A DNA stretch of 64,000 nucleotides from Gammaproteobacteria bacterium (GTDB lineage: Bacteria; Pseudomonadota; Gammaproteobacteria; Xanthomonadales; Wenzhouxiangellaceae). Below are positions 27,558 to 36,263 of the stretch, in pieces. The stretch is from positions 62,001 through 126,000 of the forward strand of contig JAJFKX010000034.1 in the NCBI GenBank assembly GCA_021772985.1. The letters run 5' to 3'. The notes beneath the pieces were generated by a model. It saw only the letters and a program-made list of their open reading frames with translations, was not told where the DNA came from and did not search any database. Position 1 is the first letter of the stretch, and each line of letters begins with the position of its first letter. A program made the translations under genes and the position numbers.

Positions 27558-28460
27558 ATGAAACCGTCAAACATCATAGATGCCGCCATTTTTGCCCAGG
27601 CACATCTGGATGAAGCCTTGCCTTTGGCTCGCCTGGCGGCAATCGGCGGATCATCACCACACCACTTTCACCGATTGTTTACCCAGGCAACCGGCGAGAC
27701 ACCAGCAACCTTTGTACAGCGATTGCGCCTTGAAAAAGCCGCATTCCGGCTATTGCTGCATGATGATCAGATTATCAGTATTGCACTGGACTGCGGCTAT
27801 ACCAACCATGAAACACTGAGCCGGGCTTTTCGCCGGCAGTTCGGTTGCTCGCCACGTGATTATCGCCGCCAACAACGCCTGAATATTATTTCCCGGCGCG
27901 CAACAGCCAGACAGGAAACTGCAACCAGCGCTTACCAACTTTCCAGCACCCGCATTGTGCAACTGCAGCCTTTGCCGATTGCTTATATACGCTCAACAGG
28001 GCCCTATGAACAGGTGGATACAGACTTGTGGGTTCGCTTAAATCAATGGGCTGATCAAAATGATTTACCCAGGCAAAGGATGCTGATCGGAATCGGCCAT
28101 GACGCTGTTAGCGTGACCAAACCTGAACAATTACGTTTTGATGCATGCATTACCGTACCCATCGACAGCAAAGGCAGCGATAAGATACGGATTGGCAAAC
28201 TACCGGCACTGATGTGTGCCGTCACTACCCATGTCGGTGGCTATTCCACACTGCCGGCTGCCTATCCGGAAATCTTTGGCCGGGCGATTTCACAGCCTGG
28301 CTATAAAATTATTGGCCTGCCTGCCATCGAGATCTACCGGGACACCAGTGTTGATAATCTGCGTGCAGTCAGCACCACCGACATCTATCTGCCGGTGCAA
28401 CAAAGCACAGCAACCGATCCGCTGATGATGAGCATCAAAACTGATTCCAACGGAACATGA
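27558..28460 (+). CDS. AraC-family regulator with C-terminal GyrI-like ligand domain
   Basis: 300 residues. The N-terminal AraC double helix-turn-helix covers about residues 8-110 (LPLARLAAIGGSSPHHFHRLF, ISIALDCGYTNHETLSRAFRRQFGCSPRDYRR). The C-terminal GyrI-like or effector-binding domain covers about residues 130-290 (VQLQPLPIAYIRSTGPYEQV, ...TDIYLPV), as in SbmC/Rob-type regulators binding small molecules. Its stop overlaps the start of the membrane protein gene by four bases. It probably senses a toxic small molecule and activates the following two genes. Confidence 0.9.
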   Translation: MKPSNIIDAAIFAQAHLDEALPLARLAAIGGSSPHHFHRLFTQATGETPATFVQRLRLEKAAFRLLLHDDQIISIALDCGYTNHETLSRAFRRQFGCSPRDYRRQQRLNIISRRATARQETATSAYQLSSTRIVQLQPLPIAYIRSTGPYEQVDTDLWVRLNQWADQNDLPRQRMLIGIGHDAVSVTKPEQLRFDACITVPIDSKGSDKIRIGKLPALMCAVTTHVGGYSTLPAAYPEIFGRAISQPGYKIIGLPAIEIYRDTSVDNLRAVSTTDIYLPVQQSTATDPLMMSIKTDSNGT

Positions 28461-28864
28461 CCATGCAAAACCATTGGTTGCGTATCCTGATAGCCGTTAT
28501 TGCTGCAGAAGCTGCACCGCTACTTCTATTGGTTGCACTGGTTACTATATTCGGCCCTGGCACAACTGCTGCGGATATGCATTTTGCCCAAACACTTGGT
28601 CAATGGGTCGGCCCGTTAGGTGGTGCTCTGGCGACCCTGTTTATGGCTTATTGGGCACTCAAACCGCTGTCATTTAATTGCATTGCATATGGCGCACTAA
28701 TCGGACTGCTGGTGGCAATACTCGATGCCGGCATCCTGGTATTCAGTGGAACACCTTTCCAGTGGCTGTTTCTGGCTGCCTGGATCGGTCGCTTATTTGC
28801 CGGTATTGTGGGCGGCGCAGCTGCCGGTAGCATTAAAAACCTTACTGAAGGAGTTATAGGATGA
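28457..28864 (+). CDS. Small four-helix membrane protein
   Basis: 135 residues with four predicted membrane helices (starting near residues 7, 52, 74 and 100). The last helix is glycine-rich (RLFAGIVGGAAAGSI). It overlaps the AraC gene before it and the GyrI-like gene after it by four bases each (ATGA), so it is part of a tight three-gene unit. I do not recognise the family. The context suggests membrane-level protection or efflux linked to small-molecule sensing. Confidence 0.75.
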   Translation: MTMQNHWLRILIAVIAAEAAPLLLLVALVTIFGPGTTAADMHFAQTLGQWVGPLGGALATLFMAYWALKPLSFNCIAYGALIGLLVAILDAGILVFSGTPFQWLFLAAWIGRLFAGIVGGAAAGSIKNLTEGVIG

Positions 28865-29370
28865 GTCTGGACATCACTATCGAACAACAAAACCCTCAAC
28901 ACGTGCTGGAAATTGCTGTCCAGATACCACTGTTTAAAATTCCTAAAGTATTGGGCGATTGTTTCCCAAAAATAAAACAGCATATTGAGTCGGCCGACGC
29001 AGATCTGGCCGGAGCTCCGTATGCACGTTACCTTGAGATTGACTGGGACACAGTCCGTAAGCAAGGCATGCTGGGGCAAATCTGGCAGTTGCTGACCCAC
29101 AAACAGAAAATGCGTATAGGTTTTCCGGTTGCCTCGCAAACTATCGGCTCTGACAATATTGAATCAACTGAACTGGCAGCAGGCCGGTATGTTAAAGCAG
29201 TACACACCGGCCCTTATCATAAGGTTGGCGAAACCTATAAGCTAATTGCCGAATGGGCTGCAGGCCAGAATATTACAATGGCTGACAACACCATCGAAAA
29301 CTACATCACCGACCCAGGTGAAATACCGGCCGATAAGCTGGAAACTTTGATTCTGATACCGCTTACCTGA
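28861..29370 (+). CDS. GyrI-like small-molecule-binding protein
   Basis: 169 residues without a DNA-binding domain or signal. The GyrI-like fold is suggested by ESTELAAGRYVKAVHTGPYHKVGETYKLIAEW and the end TLILIPLT, as in SbmC/GyrI proteins (quoted motif is split over residues about 100-131). It may sequester or hydrolyse a toxic compound, or bind the same ligand as the AraC protein of its operon. The ATG overlaps the membrane protein stop. A ten-pair hairpin follows at 29395-29422. Confidence 0.82.
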   Translation: MSLDITIEQQNPQHVLEIAVQIPLFKIPKVLGDCFPKIKQHIESADADLAGAPYARYLEIDWDTVRKQGMLGQIWQLLTHKQKMRIGFPVASQTIGSDNIESTELAAGRYVKAVHTGPYHKVGETYKLIAEWAAGQNITMADNTIENYITDPGEIPADKLETLILIPLT

Positions 29371-29394
29371 ACATCCGGCAGCTACACAAACGCA

Positions 29395-29422
29395 AATCAG
29401 GCCGAATTTAACCGGCCTGATT
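29395..29422. terminator. Hairpin between convergent genes
   Basis: AATCAGGCCG (29395-29404) pairs perfectly with CGGCCTGATT (29413-29422) around an eight-base loop. It lies between the 3' ends of the GyrI-like gene and the minus-strand membrane gene and could serve both. A strong T-run is absent. Confidence 0.6.
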
Positions 29423-29446
29423 GTTGTATGGCATGTTTAAACAAGC

Positions 29447-30124
29447 TTAATCCTGTGCCCGTAAAGCCCCCCATACCATCAATACGCCTGTCATCAGGTA
29501 CCAGATACTGTTGGCCACGACTACAATCGTCATACCAAGTACATGCAGCTGTAGATGCCCGGTAACCAGCAATACAGCCGGCAACGCAGCCACCATGATT
29601 CCGACAACCCCAGCGAGCCTCACTAGGCTCTGCCGGAGCAACATCGCAACTGACCAGCATAAAATACCCAGGGACGTGCCAATCAGACCAGCATTGGCAA
29701 ATGCCTGATTGGCTGCCCAGTTTGCTCTTAGAAAACCACCAGCCTGCTGCATTTCAGCTACTGGTGCTCCAGCAAAATACAGTGCAATCTCCGACACGAT
29801 AAAACCACTGACCAAAGCAGCCAACATGTATGCAAATACCCCCAGAGTAAACAACATAAAACCCAGCACCGGCAAGGTATGCCCGGAACCCAGACGCCGG
29901 GTCAGTCCATAACAGCCGAACCAGATACCGGCCAGCACCAGAATAAGTAGCCCATGCACCCAGGCGGAGATAGCTGCTTCATGACCAATTTCATCCAGCG
30001 CACCGGCTAAATCCCCGGCACTGGTACTGGGATGATGCAACATAAAAAATACCGTCAGCAACGCACCGGCAATCAAGGCAAGACCACTGACTGTGGTCAG
30101 TCGGGAATTTGATAAGGTATGCAT
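29447..30124 (-). CDS. Multi-pass membrane protein of unknown function
   Basis: 225 residues with about six membrane helices, starting with LTTVSGLALIAGALLTVFFML. I do not recognise the family beyond similarity in style to small uncharacterised membrane proteins next to TetR regulators. It is transcribed divergently from the TetR gene at 30228, and the shared 100-base spacer holds an inverted repeat, so this gene is probably the regulator's target. Confidence 0.75.
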   Translation of the reverse strand: MHTLSNSRLTTVSGLALIAGALLTVFFMLHHPSTSAGDLAGALDEIGHEAAISAWVHGLLILVLAGIWFGCYGLTRRLGSGHTLPVLGFMLFTLGVFAYMLAALVSGFIVSEIALYFAGAPVAEMQQAGGFLRANWAANQAFANAGLIGTSLGILCWSVAMLLRQSLVRLAGVVGIMVAALPAVLLVTGHLQLHVLGMTIVVVANSIWYLMTGVLMVWGALRAQD

Positions 30125-30200
30125 AATCGTGATCCATTAAACTATTCACCACAATGTGCAATATTCACCAACACTTGGGAAGCGTGTTCTTTGAGATAAT

Positions 30201-30222
30201 GGACAAACCGCTGATATTGTCC
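30201..30222. promoter_or_regulatory. Probable TetR operator in a divergent promoter region
   Basis: GGACAA (30201-30206) and TTGTCC (30217-30222) form an exact inverted repeat with a ten-base spacer, ending five bases before the TetR start. Size and position fit a TetR-family site between two divergent genes. Confidence 0.5.
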
Positions 30223-30227
30223 GGAAA

Positions 30228-30770
30228 ATGACCCAGCATACTTTTCATAACGAAGCTGACAGCCGTGCCCAGCGAACCCAGCAAGCATTATTTGAAGCTT
30301 TTACCACGCTGGTATTGCAACGACCGTATGACGATATCCGGATTGCAGATATTATCCAGCAGGCTGGTATTGCGCGTTCCACTTTTTACCAGCATTACCG
30401 TAATAAGGACGATATCCTGGTTAACAGTATGCACGGTATGCTGGTTGTGCTGGCAGATGCCGCAACTGGGCGCGGCAGGCACGGTGCGGTGCAACATATA
30501 CTCGAGCATTTTTGGGAAAACCGTCAATTAGGGCGGATTATCCTTAACAGTCCCGCTTACCGGCGTATCACAACTGAGCTCGCTCAAATCATCGAAGCCC
30601 GCTGGCAGGAAACACCACCGCCGGCATCAGGCATCCCTGCCCGGCTGCTGTCGATCCAATTGGCAGAAGGCCAATTTTCTGTGATTCGCACCTGGTTGTC
30701 CGGAACCATTGGTTGCCGGGTGGATGCACTTGCAACACATTTACTGGGAACACCTGCAGGAGCCATGTAA
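30228..30770 (+). CDS. TetR/AcrR-family transcriptional regulator
   Basis: 180 residues. The N-terminal helix-turn-helix is typical (AQRTQQALFEAFTTLVLQ, IRIADIIQQAGIARSTFYQHYRNKDDIL). The C-terminal ligand domain is short. It is divergent from the membrane protein gene at 29447-30124 and probably represses it from the dyad at 30201-30222. The ligand is unknown. Confidence 0.88.
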   Translation: MTQHTFHNEADSRAQRTQQALFEAFTTLVLQRPYDDIRIADIIQQAGIARSTFYQHYRNKDDILVNSMHGMLVVLADAATGRGRHGAVQHILEHFWENRQLGRIILNSPAYRRITTELAQIIEARWQETPPPASGIPARLLSIQLAEGQFSVIRTWLSGTIGCRVDALATHLLGTPAGAM

Positions 30771-30872
30771 CATTGTTAATAAAAGATAAAAGTCACCTGC
30801 AAGTATGACTTAGATAACAATTTCATAGTATTCTGTAACGCTAATATAACAACAATCGCAAATACAACACCC

Positions 30873-33800
30873 ATGAAAAACCAGCATAGATTAACTCTTT
30901 TTGCTGTTGCTTTGGCATTGCTTATACCATCGACAGCATTCGCAGTATTGACCACCCTGGCCCAAAGCGGCCCCAGCGGCACCATCGATCTGGACAGCAG
31001 CGGTGTAGATGATATCCGTGGCTACACATGTAATTGTCCGACAGCTACCGGTATCCGGGCGATCAACGGCACCCTGAGGGCATTTTCCAATATGAACTGG
31101 GCCAATACTGATCTCGCAGTTGCCCAGGGAAGAACTTATGTAACCGACCCCTCCAATGGCGGCGCCATTCCCAGCGATGGTGATGTATTGTTATACCAAA
31201 CCCCTGGTAATAGCTTTTATAAGTTGCGCTTACAGGTAGGTGGTACCAATACCTCTGCAGGTATTGAAATCGAATATGAGTTTCTCGGCATGGGCGCGGT
31301 TACTCCGCCGGTTGCGAGTTTCACTTCATCCAGTGTCGATATCTATGCATCGTTCAGCGATACCTCGACCGAATCGCCCAGTTCCTGGGCCTGGACATTC
31401 GGTGATGGCGGTACCAGCGGCAGCCAAAACCCCAGTCACAATTATCCGGCAGCCGGCACTTATAATGCCTGTTTGATAGCCAGCAATGCAGGAGGCCCTT
31501 CGCCACAAGTCTGCAACAACATCACCGTAACTGCCGATCCATCTTCAGTTACCATCGCGCCTGGATCAGGCATTGATTTTGATAATGACATGTTGGACGA
31601 TTTAGCCGTTGAGATGGTAGTGGGCTGTGGTGCAGGCAGACCTAATCGACTGAACCCAATGAATTCATCCGAATGGGCTGAACTAAGTAAAAACTATGAC
31701 CTGGTGGTGTTGGCCGATGCCCAGGCTGCTTCAACCAGCACATCACCGTTCTGCAGTGAAGAAGGCAACCCAAATAGCCCGCTTGTGGTGTTGGCCAGCA
31801 GCGGTAATTTTTATAAAGTCTGGACTCCGACCAACGATGCCGGCGGCATACGTTTTATCTTTGCATTGCTGGGTACGCCACCGCCTGTGCCAACCGCCGG
31901 CTTTACTTTCACCACCCTGGATTTGATTGCATCTTTTACCAATACCTCAACCGGAACGGTAACCAGCAACAACTGGGATTTTGATGATGGCAGCATGTCC
32001 ACCAGTAATTCACCTTCGCATGCATATGTCACAGCCGGCACTTACAACGTCTGTCTGATCGCGGGTAACGCCGGTGGCGACAGTGCGCCGTTCTGCGATA
32101 ATGTCACGGTATCCGAAGTGCCGTCGACCACAGTGCCGGCCAATATGACTATCGATTTTGATATGGATGGCACCCAGGATCTGCTGGTTGAACCAACCGG
32201 GGCTTGTGGCTCTATTCCCAATAGGTTTGTGGTTCAGAATGGTACGCAATGGAGTAGCATTTCCCAATCGTTTGCCAGCGTCGATTTGGCCGATGCCCAG
32301 GGGCTTGCTTATGGCAACAGTCCATTTTGTCATGCGATAGCCAACCCAAATGATGTATTTGTGGTACTGACTTCATCCGGCAATTACGTCAAAGTTTGGG
32401 TGCCACAGCACAATGGCAGCGGCGCACGCTTCCAGTTTGAAGTACTGATCGACACTACCCCGGATGCATTTAGTTTTACGGATGTAACAGGCGCACCGTT
32501 AAACACTCTGACCACTTCCGATACGATCACTGTATCTGGAATCAATGCACCAGTATCCGTGTCGGTTACCGGTGGTTTATATTCCATCAACGGTGGCGGC
32601 TTCACAGCGGCGCCAGGGATGGTCAGTAGTGGACAAATGGTTGCAGTACAAAATACTTCGTCAACCAACTTCTCAACCACTACCAATACCACTTTGGACA
32701 TCAACGGGGTGATGGACACTTTCAGCGTGACCACTGCCGCCGAAGATTTGATACCCAATCCCTTTATGTTTGCCGATCAGACCGATGTGGATTTGAATAC
32801 CTTGGTTACTTCCGCACCAGTGATGATAACCGGGCTGAACTCCAATCCAATGATTTCCGTCACCGGCGGCATGTATTCTATCAATGGTGGACCGTTCACT
32901 TCTGCACCGGGAACCATCACCGATGGGCAGACGGTAACCCTGCAACAAACATCATCCGCCAATTTCTCGACCACTACCGATACTGTGCTCACTATTAATG
33001 GTGTGACTTTGAGAGGCACCGCAGTAATGGATACCTTCAGTGTCACCACCCTGGCTGAAGACCTGGTACCAGATCCATTCATGTTTACCGATCAAGTCGA
33101 TGTGGATTTGAGTACGGTAGTCACGTCTGACAGCATCACCGTCAGCAATATCAATTCCAATGCGCTGATATCGATTAGTGGTGGTCTGTATTCCATTGAC
33201 GGTGCCCCATTTACCGCTGCAGGAGGGACCGTAACTGATGGCCAGATGGTAACGGTTCAACAGACATCATCTGCAAACTTCTCAACCACCACTGATACGG
33301 TACTGGATATCGGTGGAGTAATGGACACCTTCAGCATCACCACCCTGGATGAGGATTTGGTACCTGAACCATTTATGTTCACCGATCAGATTGATGTGGA
33401 ATTGAGTACCGTGATTACTTCCAATGCGATTCAGGTTGCCGGGGTCAATTCAAATCCAATGATTTCCATTTCCGGAGGTATGTACTCGATTGACGGCGGG
33501 CCTTTTACAGCAACACCTGGAACCGTCACTGATGGTCAGATGGTAACTGTACAACAGACTTCATCAGGAAACTTCTCAACCACCACGGATGCAATACTGG
33601 ATATCGGCGGGGTGATGGACACCTTCAGCGCCACCACAGTGGCTGAAGACCTGGTGCCTGAGCCGTTTATGTTCACCGACCAGATTGATGTGGATTTGAG
33701 CACCGTGATTACTTCCGATGCAATTCAGGTTGCCGGAGTCAATTCAAATCCGGTGATTTCCATTACCGATGGTCTGTACTCAATTGACGGCGGGCCTTTT

Positions 33801-34640
33801 ACTGCCAATGCCGGAACCGTAACAGATGGCCAGATGGTAACAGTACAACAAACGTCATCTGCAAACTTCTCCACCACCACTGATACGGTATTGGATATCG
33901 GCGGCGTGATGGATACCTTCAGTGTTACCACCCTGGATGAGGATTTGGTACCTGATCCATTTATGTTCACTGACCAGCTTGATGTCGATCTGAGCACTCT
34001 GATCAGCTCTGATGCGATAACCGTATCAGACATTAATTCCAATGCACCAATATCAGTAACCGGTGGCCTGTACTCGATCAATGGCGGACCATTTACCGGG
34101 GCTCCCGGCACCGTCACCGATGGCCAAATGGTAGTCGTACAGCAAACCTCTTCGGCAAACTTCTCCACCACCACTGATACGGTATTGGATATCAGCGGCG
34201 TGATGGATACCTTCAGTATCACCACGCTTGACGAAGACTTGATCCCAGACCCATTCGTGTTCCCACCGGTGGAAGGTGTAATGCAAGGTGATATGGTGAT
34301 GTCCTCTCCAATTACTGTCAGTGATATCAATTCACCGACCATGATTTCCATCATTGGCGGCGAGTACTCAATTAATGGTGGCCCTTTCACATCCACGGAT
34401 GGCACCGTTATTAATGGAGATATCATCGTGGTTAAGGTTCAGGCGGCAGATACTGCAGTGACCAGCGTGACTGCAACTTTGACCATTGGTGGTGTATCCG
34501 GTGATTTCACAGTGACTACCGGTGTGTTTATTCCGCTCGATGTGCCCACCCTGTCTCAGTGGGGCTTATTGCTGATGGCTTTGCTGTTGGTTTTATTTGG
34601 TGCAATTTTTACATTGCGGCGAGCTGAACAACCCGATTAA
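30873..34640 (+). CDS. Large exported repeat protein with PKD domains and an IPTL-CTERM tail
   Basis: 1255 residues. A signal peptide (cleavage near AFA) is followed by three copies of a beta module that starts with an IDLDSSGVDD- or IDFDxD-type calcium motif, separated by two PKD domains (WAWTFGDGG..NPSHNYPAAGTYNACL and NNWDFDDGS..SPSHAYVTAGTYNVCL). From about residue 527 come seven Ig-like repeats. Units 3-6 are exactly 294 bases (98 residues) apart; unit 2 has a 21-base insertion and unit 7 has diverged. The end VPTLSQWGLLLMALLLVLFG plus a basic tail is a classic IPTL-CTERM sorting signal. Likely displayed on, or released from, the outer surface. A strong terminator follows. Confidence 0.9.
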   Translation: MKNQHRLTLFAVALALLIPSTAFAVLTTLAQSGPSGTIDLDSSGVDDIRGYTCNCPTATGIRAINGTLRAFSNMNWANTDLAVAQGRTYVTDPSNGGAIPSDGDVLLYQTPGNSFYKLRLQVGGTNTSAGIEIEYEFLGMGAVTPPVASFTSSSVDIYASFSDTSTESPSSWAWTFGDGGTSGSQNPSHNYPAAGTYNACLIASNAGGPSPQVCNNITVTADPSSVTIAPGSGIDFDNDMLDDLAVEMVVGCGAGRPNRLNPMNSSEWAELSKNYDLVVLADAQAASTSTSPFCSEEGNPNSPLVVLASSGNFYKVWTPTNDAGGIRFIFALLGTPPPVPTAGFTFTTLDLIASFTNTSTGTVTSNNWDFDDGSMSTSNSPSHAYVTAGTYNVCLIAGNAGGDSAPFCDNVTVSEVPSTTVPANMTIDFDMDGTQDLLVEPTGACGSIPNRFVVQNGTQWSSISQSFASVDLADAQGLAYGNSPFCHAIANPNDVFVVLTSSGNYVKVWVPQHNGSGARFQFEVLIDTTPDAFSFTDVTGAPLNTLTTSDTITVSGINAPVSVSVTGGLYSINGGGFTAAPGMVSSGQMVAVQNTSSTNFSTTTNTTLDINGVMDTFSVTTAAEDLIPNPFMFADQTDVDLNTLVTSAPVMITGLNSNPMISVTGGMYSINGGPFTSAPGTITDGQTVTLQQTSSANFSTTTDTVLTINGVTLRGTAVMDTFSVTTLAEDLVPDPFMFTDQVDVDLSTVVTSDSITVSNINSNALISISGGLYSIDGAPFTAAGGTVTDGQMVTVQQTSSANFSTTTDTVLDIGGVMDTFSITTLDEDLVPEPFMFTDQIDVELSTVITSNAIQVAGVNSNPMISISGGMYSIDGGPFTATPGTVTDGQMVTVQQTSSGNFSTTTDAILDIGGVMDTFSATTVAEDLVPEPFMFTDQIDVDLSTVITSDAIQVAGVNSNPVISITDGLYSIDGGPFTANAGTVTDGQMVTVQQTSSANFSTTTDTVLDIGGVMDTFSVTTLDEDLVPDPFMFTDQLDVDLSTLISSDAITVSDINSNAPISVTGGLYSINGGPFTGAPGTVTDGQMVVVQQTSSANFSTTTDTVLDISGVMDTFSITTLDEDLIPDPFVFPPVEGVMQGDMVMSSPITVSDINSPTMISIIGGEYSINGGPFTSTDGTVINGDIIVVKVQAADTAVTSVTATLTIGGVSGDFTVTTGVFIPLDVPTLSQWGLLLMALLLVLFGAIFTLRRAEQPD
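32742..34515 (+). repeat. Tandem in-frame repeats of about 294 bases inside the IPTL protein gene
   Basis: Unit starts (codon for the first E of E-D-L-[IV]-P) are at 32742, 33057, 33351, 33645, 33939 and 34233; spacings are 315, 294, 294, 294 and 294. Units 4 and 5 are especially alike in DNA. A more diverged first copy begins near 32454. Such arrays can change length by recombination. Confidence 0.9.
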
Positions 34641-34663
34641 GCCAATCCATAATCAATAACTGC

Positions 34664-34706
34664 GGTCAACCGATTAAATCAGCTCTGAATCGGTTGACCT
34701 GTTTTT
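34664..34706 (+). terminator. Rho-independent terminator
   Basis: GGTCAACCGATT (34664-34675) pairs perfectly with AATCGGTTGACC (34688-34699), followed by TGTTTTT. It lies 24 bases after the stop of the large IPTL protein gene. Confidence 0.88.
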
Positions 34707-34853
34707 ATAGTTAACTGGAATGGCTGTATCTTCCAGAATTGCGATGGCCTGCTAATCCGCAGCTTCGGTGAATGGTTGTTAGCAATGATTGCAGGTACAA
34801 AATGGCCGATTGAATAAACGCAACCGTTCAAAGCCTGTTAATACACTATTGAA

Positions 34854-35993
34854 TCAAGTGAAACGATCAGCTAACCGGTTAATCAAATACCCGCTTTCAT
34901 GTAAGGCCTGGGTAGCAAATTTTCCGAAGAAATCGGTAACCCCTTCGAACTCTCTGATAAATCCTTCACGGTCATTATTTTTTACCAATTCAGCAAGTTT
35001 TTGATGGTGTTCAAAAAACTGTATCAGCAACTTTCGCCGTTGTTCATCAGCAAACACGATGTCTGCGTACAGTTCTGCGCTTTGGGCAAAAATACGCCCG
35101 TTCATCATCAGTTCTGCACGGTAAATCGGACTGGAATATTCGAGTATTTCAGCCGGTTTTAAAGCATAGTGCTGCATAAATGAACCATGCAGCAAGGCCA
35201 CATAGTGGCGCAGTCCTTGCACCATATTCATCACATGATCATGTTGCTGTTGTTCTGCATTAATTACCCGCATCCCCCAAAGCCTGCACTGATCAACAAA
35301 CCAATCAGCCTGCTCGGTTGCTCTGCCCGGGCAAACAACCATCAGTTGTTTGGAAAGGTTTTCCACATCCGGCCCATGCATCGGATGCAAGCCTATCACC
35401 GGGCCTTCATGGGCCTCCAACATGGCTTTGATCGGTGCTGATTTATTGCTGGTGAAATCAGCCAGAATGGTTTTGTTGTTAAGCCTGCCCGTCAATCTAC
35501 CCACAACCTGCTCAGTAACGTTAATCGGTACGGTCACTATGACCATGTCGAGTCTAGGCGCCAGCGCTTCCAGTTCATACCAATTGGATTTATCAATACT
35601 GTAGGTATGATGGCCGGTCTGCCGAGCAATTCTGCTGTATAGCCGGCCCATGCTGCCTTCACCACCTATGAATAAAATCTGCTTCGGTTGGCTGGTGGCA
35701 ATCGGAAATTTCTGCCTTGATTGGATGCCTCTGGATGAGGCCATTATCATGCGCAGGAAATCTTCTGCCCACTCTGGGTCGATACCCTTTTCAGCAGCCA
35801 TTTTTTTGAATGCAGATGATTTTTCCTGCTCTCTTTCAGGTGCAAATATCGGTAGCTGTTGAGCAACTTTTTTCTCAATAATGTTGACAACCACTTTCGA
35901 CCGCTCGGCCAACAGATCAAGAATCTGTCCATCGATTTCATCAATTCGTTGGCGCGGATTTGCTAAGGCTTTATCACTGTCTGGCATTTCCAT
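34854..35993 (-). CDS. tyrA: Bifunctional chorismate mutase/prephenate dehydrogenase (T-protein)
   Basis: 379 residues from the ATG at 35993 (another in-frame ATG is six bases downstream), close to the 373 of the E. coli enzyme. The chorismate mutase helix bundle is N-terminal (about residues 10-95: RQRIDEIDGQILDLLAERSKVV, APEREQE). The NAD-binding motif follows (ILFIGGEGSMGRLYSRI), then VPINVTEQVVG, LADFTSNKSAP, GLHPMHGPD and LRHYVALLHGSF, all matching TyrA. It makes 4-hydroxyphenylpyruvate for tyrosine synthesis in the cytoplasm. It stands alone; no Tyr-rich leader was seen. A longer frame to 36092 has no family support. Confidence 0.94.
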   Translation of the reverse strand: MEMPDSDKALANPRQRIDEIDGQILDLLAERSKVVVNIIEKKVAQQLPIFAPEREQEKSSAFKKMAAEKGIDPEWAEDFLRMIMASSRGIQSRQKFPIATSQPKQILFIGGEGSMGRLYSRIARQTGHHTYSIDKSNWYELEALAPRLDMVIVTVPINVTEQVVGRLTGRLNNKTILADFTSNKSAPIKAMLEAHEGPVIGLHPMHGPDVENLSKQLMVVCPGRATEQADWFVDQCRLWGMRVINAEQQQHDHVMNMVQGLRHYVALLHGSFMQHYALKPAEILEYSSPIYRAELMMNGRIFAQSAELYADIVFADEQRRKLLIQFFEHHQKLAELVKNNDREGFIREFEGVTDFFGKFATQALHESGYLINRLADRFT

Positions 35994-36263
35994 CAACTCT
36001 GTTGTGCTCCACGCACTGAAGCAATGAGTATTGCATGGTTTGTGTGCAACCATCATGAATACTCCAAAGCATGCCCAGAATAGCAGCAACAAAGTAGACC
36101 TTGGCTTCTGAGTTAATCAATATAAAAAACAAAGATTTCGTGATACCATACTGCGCCGTATGGTCGTGGTCGGCTGTTGACTTTGCCGGCATCTGAACAA
36201 GGGTTTTATTGAAAGTGTCGACGCAGTTGTGTGTCAGGACACAAATTTTTAAGGATGAAAATT

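Noticed and set aside
27337-27570. 77-residue minus-strand frame with a membrane-like C-terminus
   Set aside because: No ribosome site; it overlaps the start of the AraC-type gene, and no known tail or domain fits.
33725-34426. 233-residue minus-strand frame over the IPTL repeat array
   Set aside because: Shadow of the 98-residue repeats in the antisense frame; similar shadows repeat at the same spacing.
30873-34640. Possible CRISPR-like array from regular spacing
   Set aside because: The repeats are 294 bases, in frame and coding for Ig-like units; no short direct repeats with unique spacers are present.
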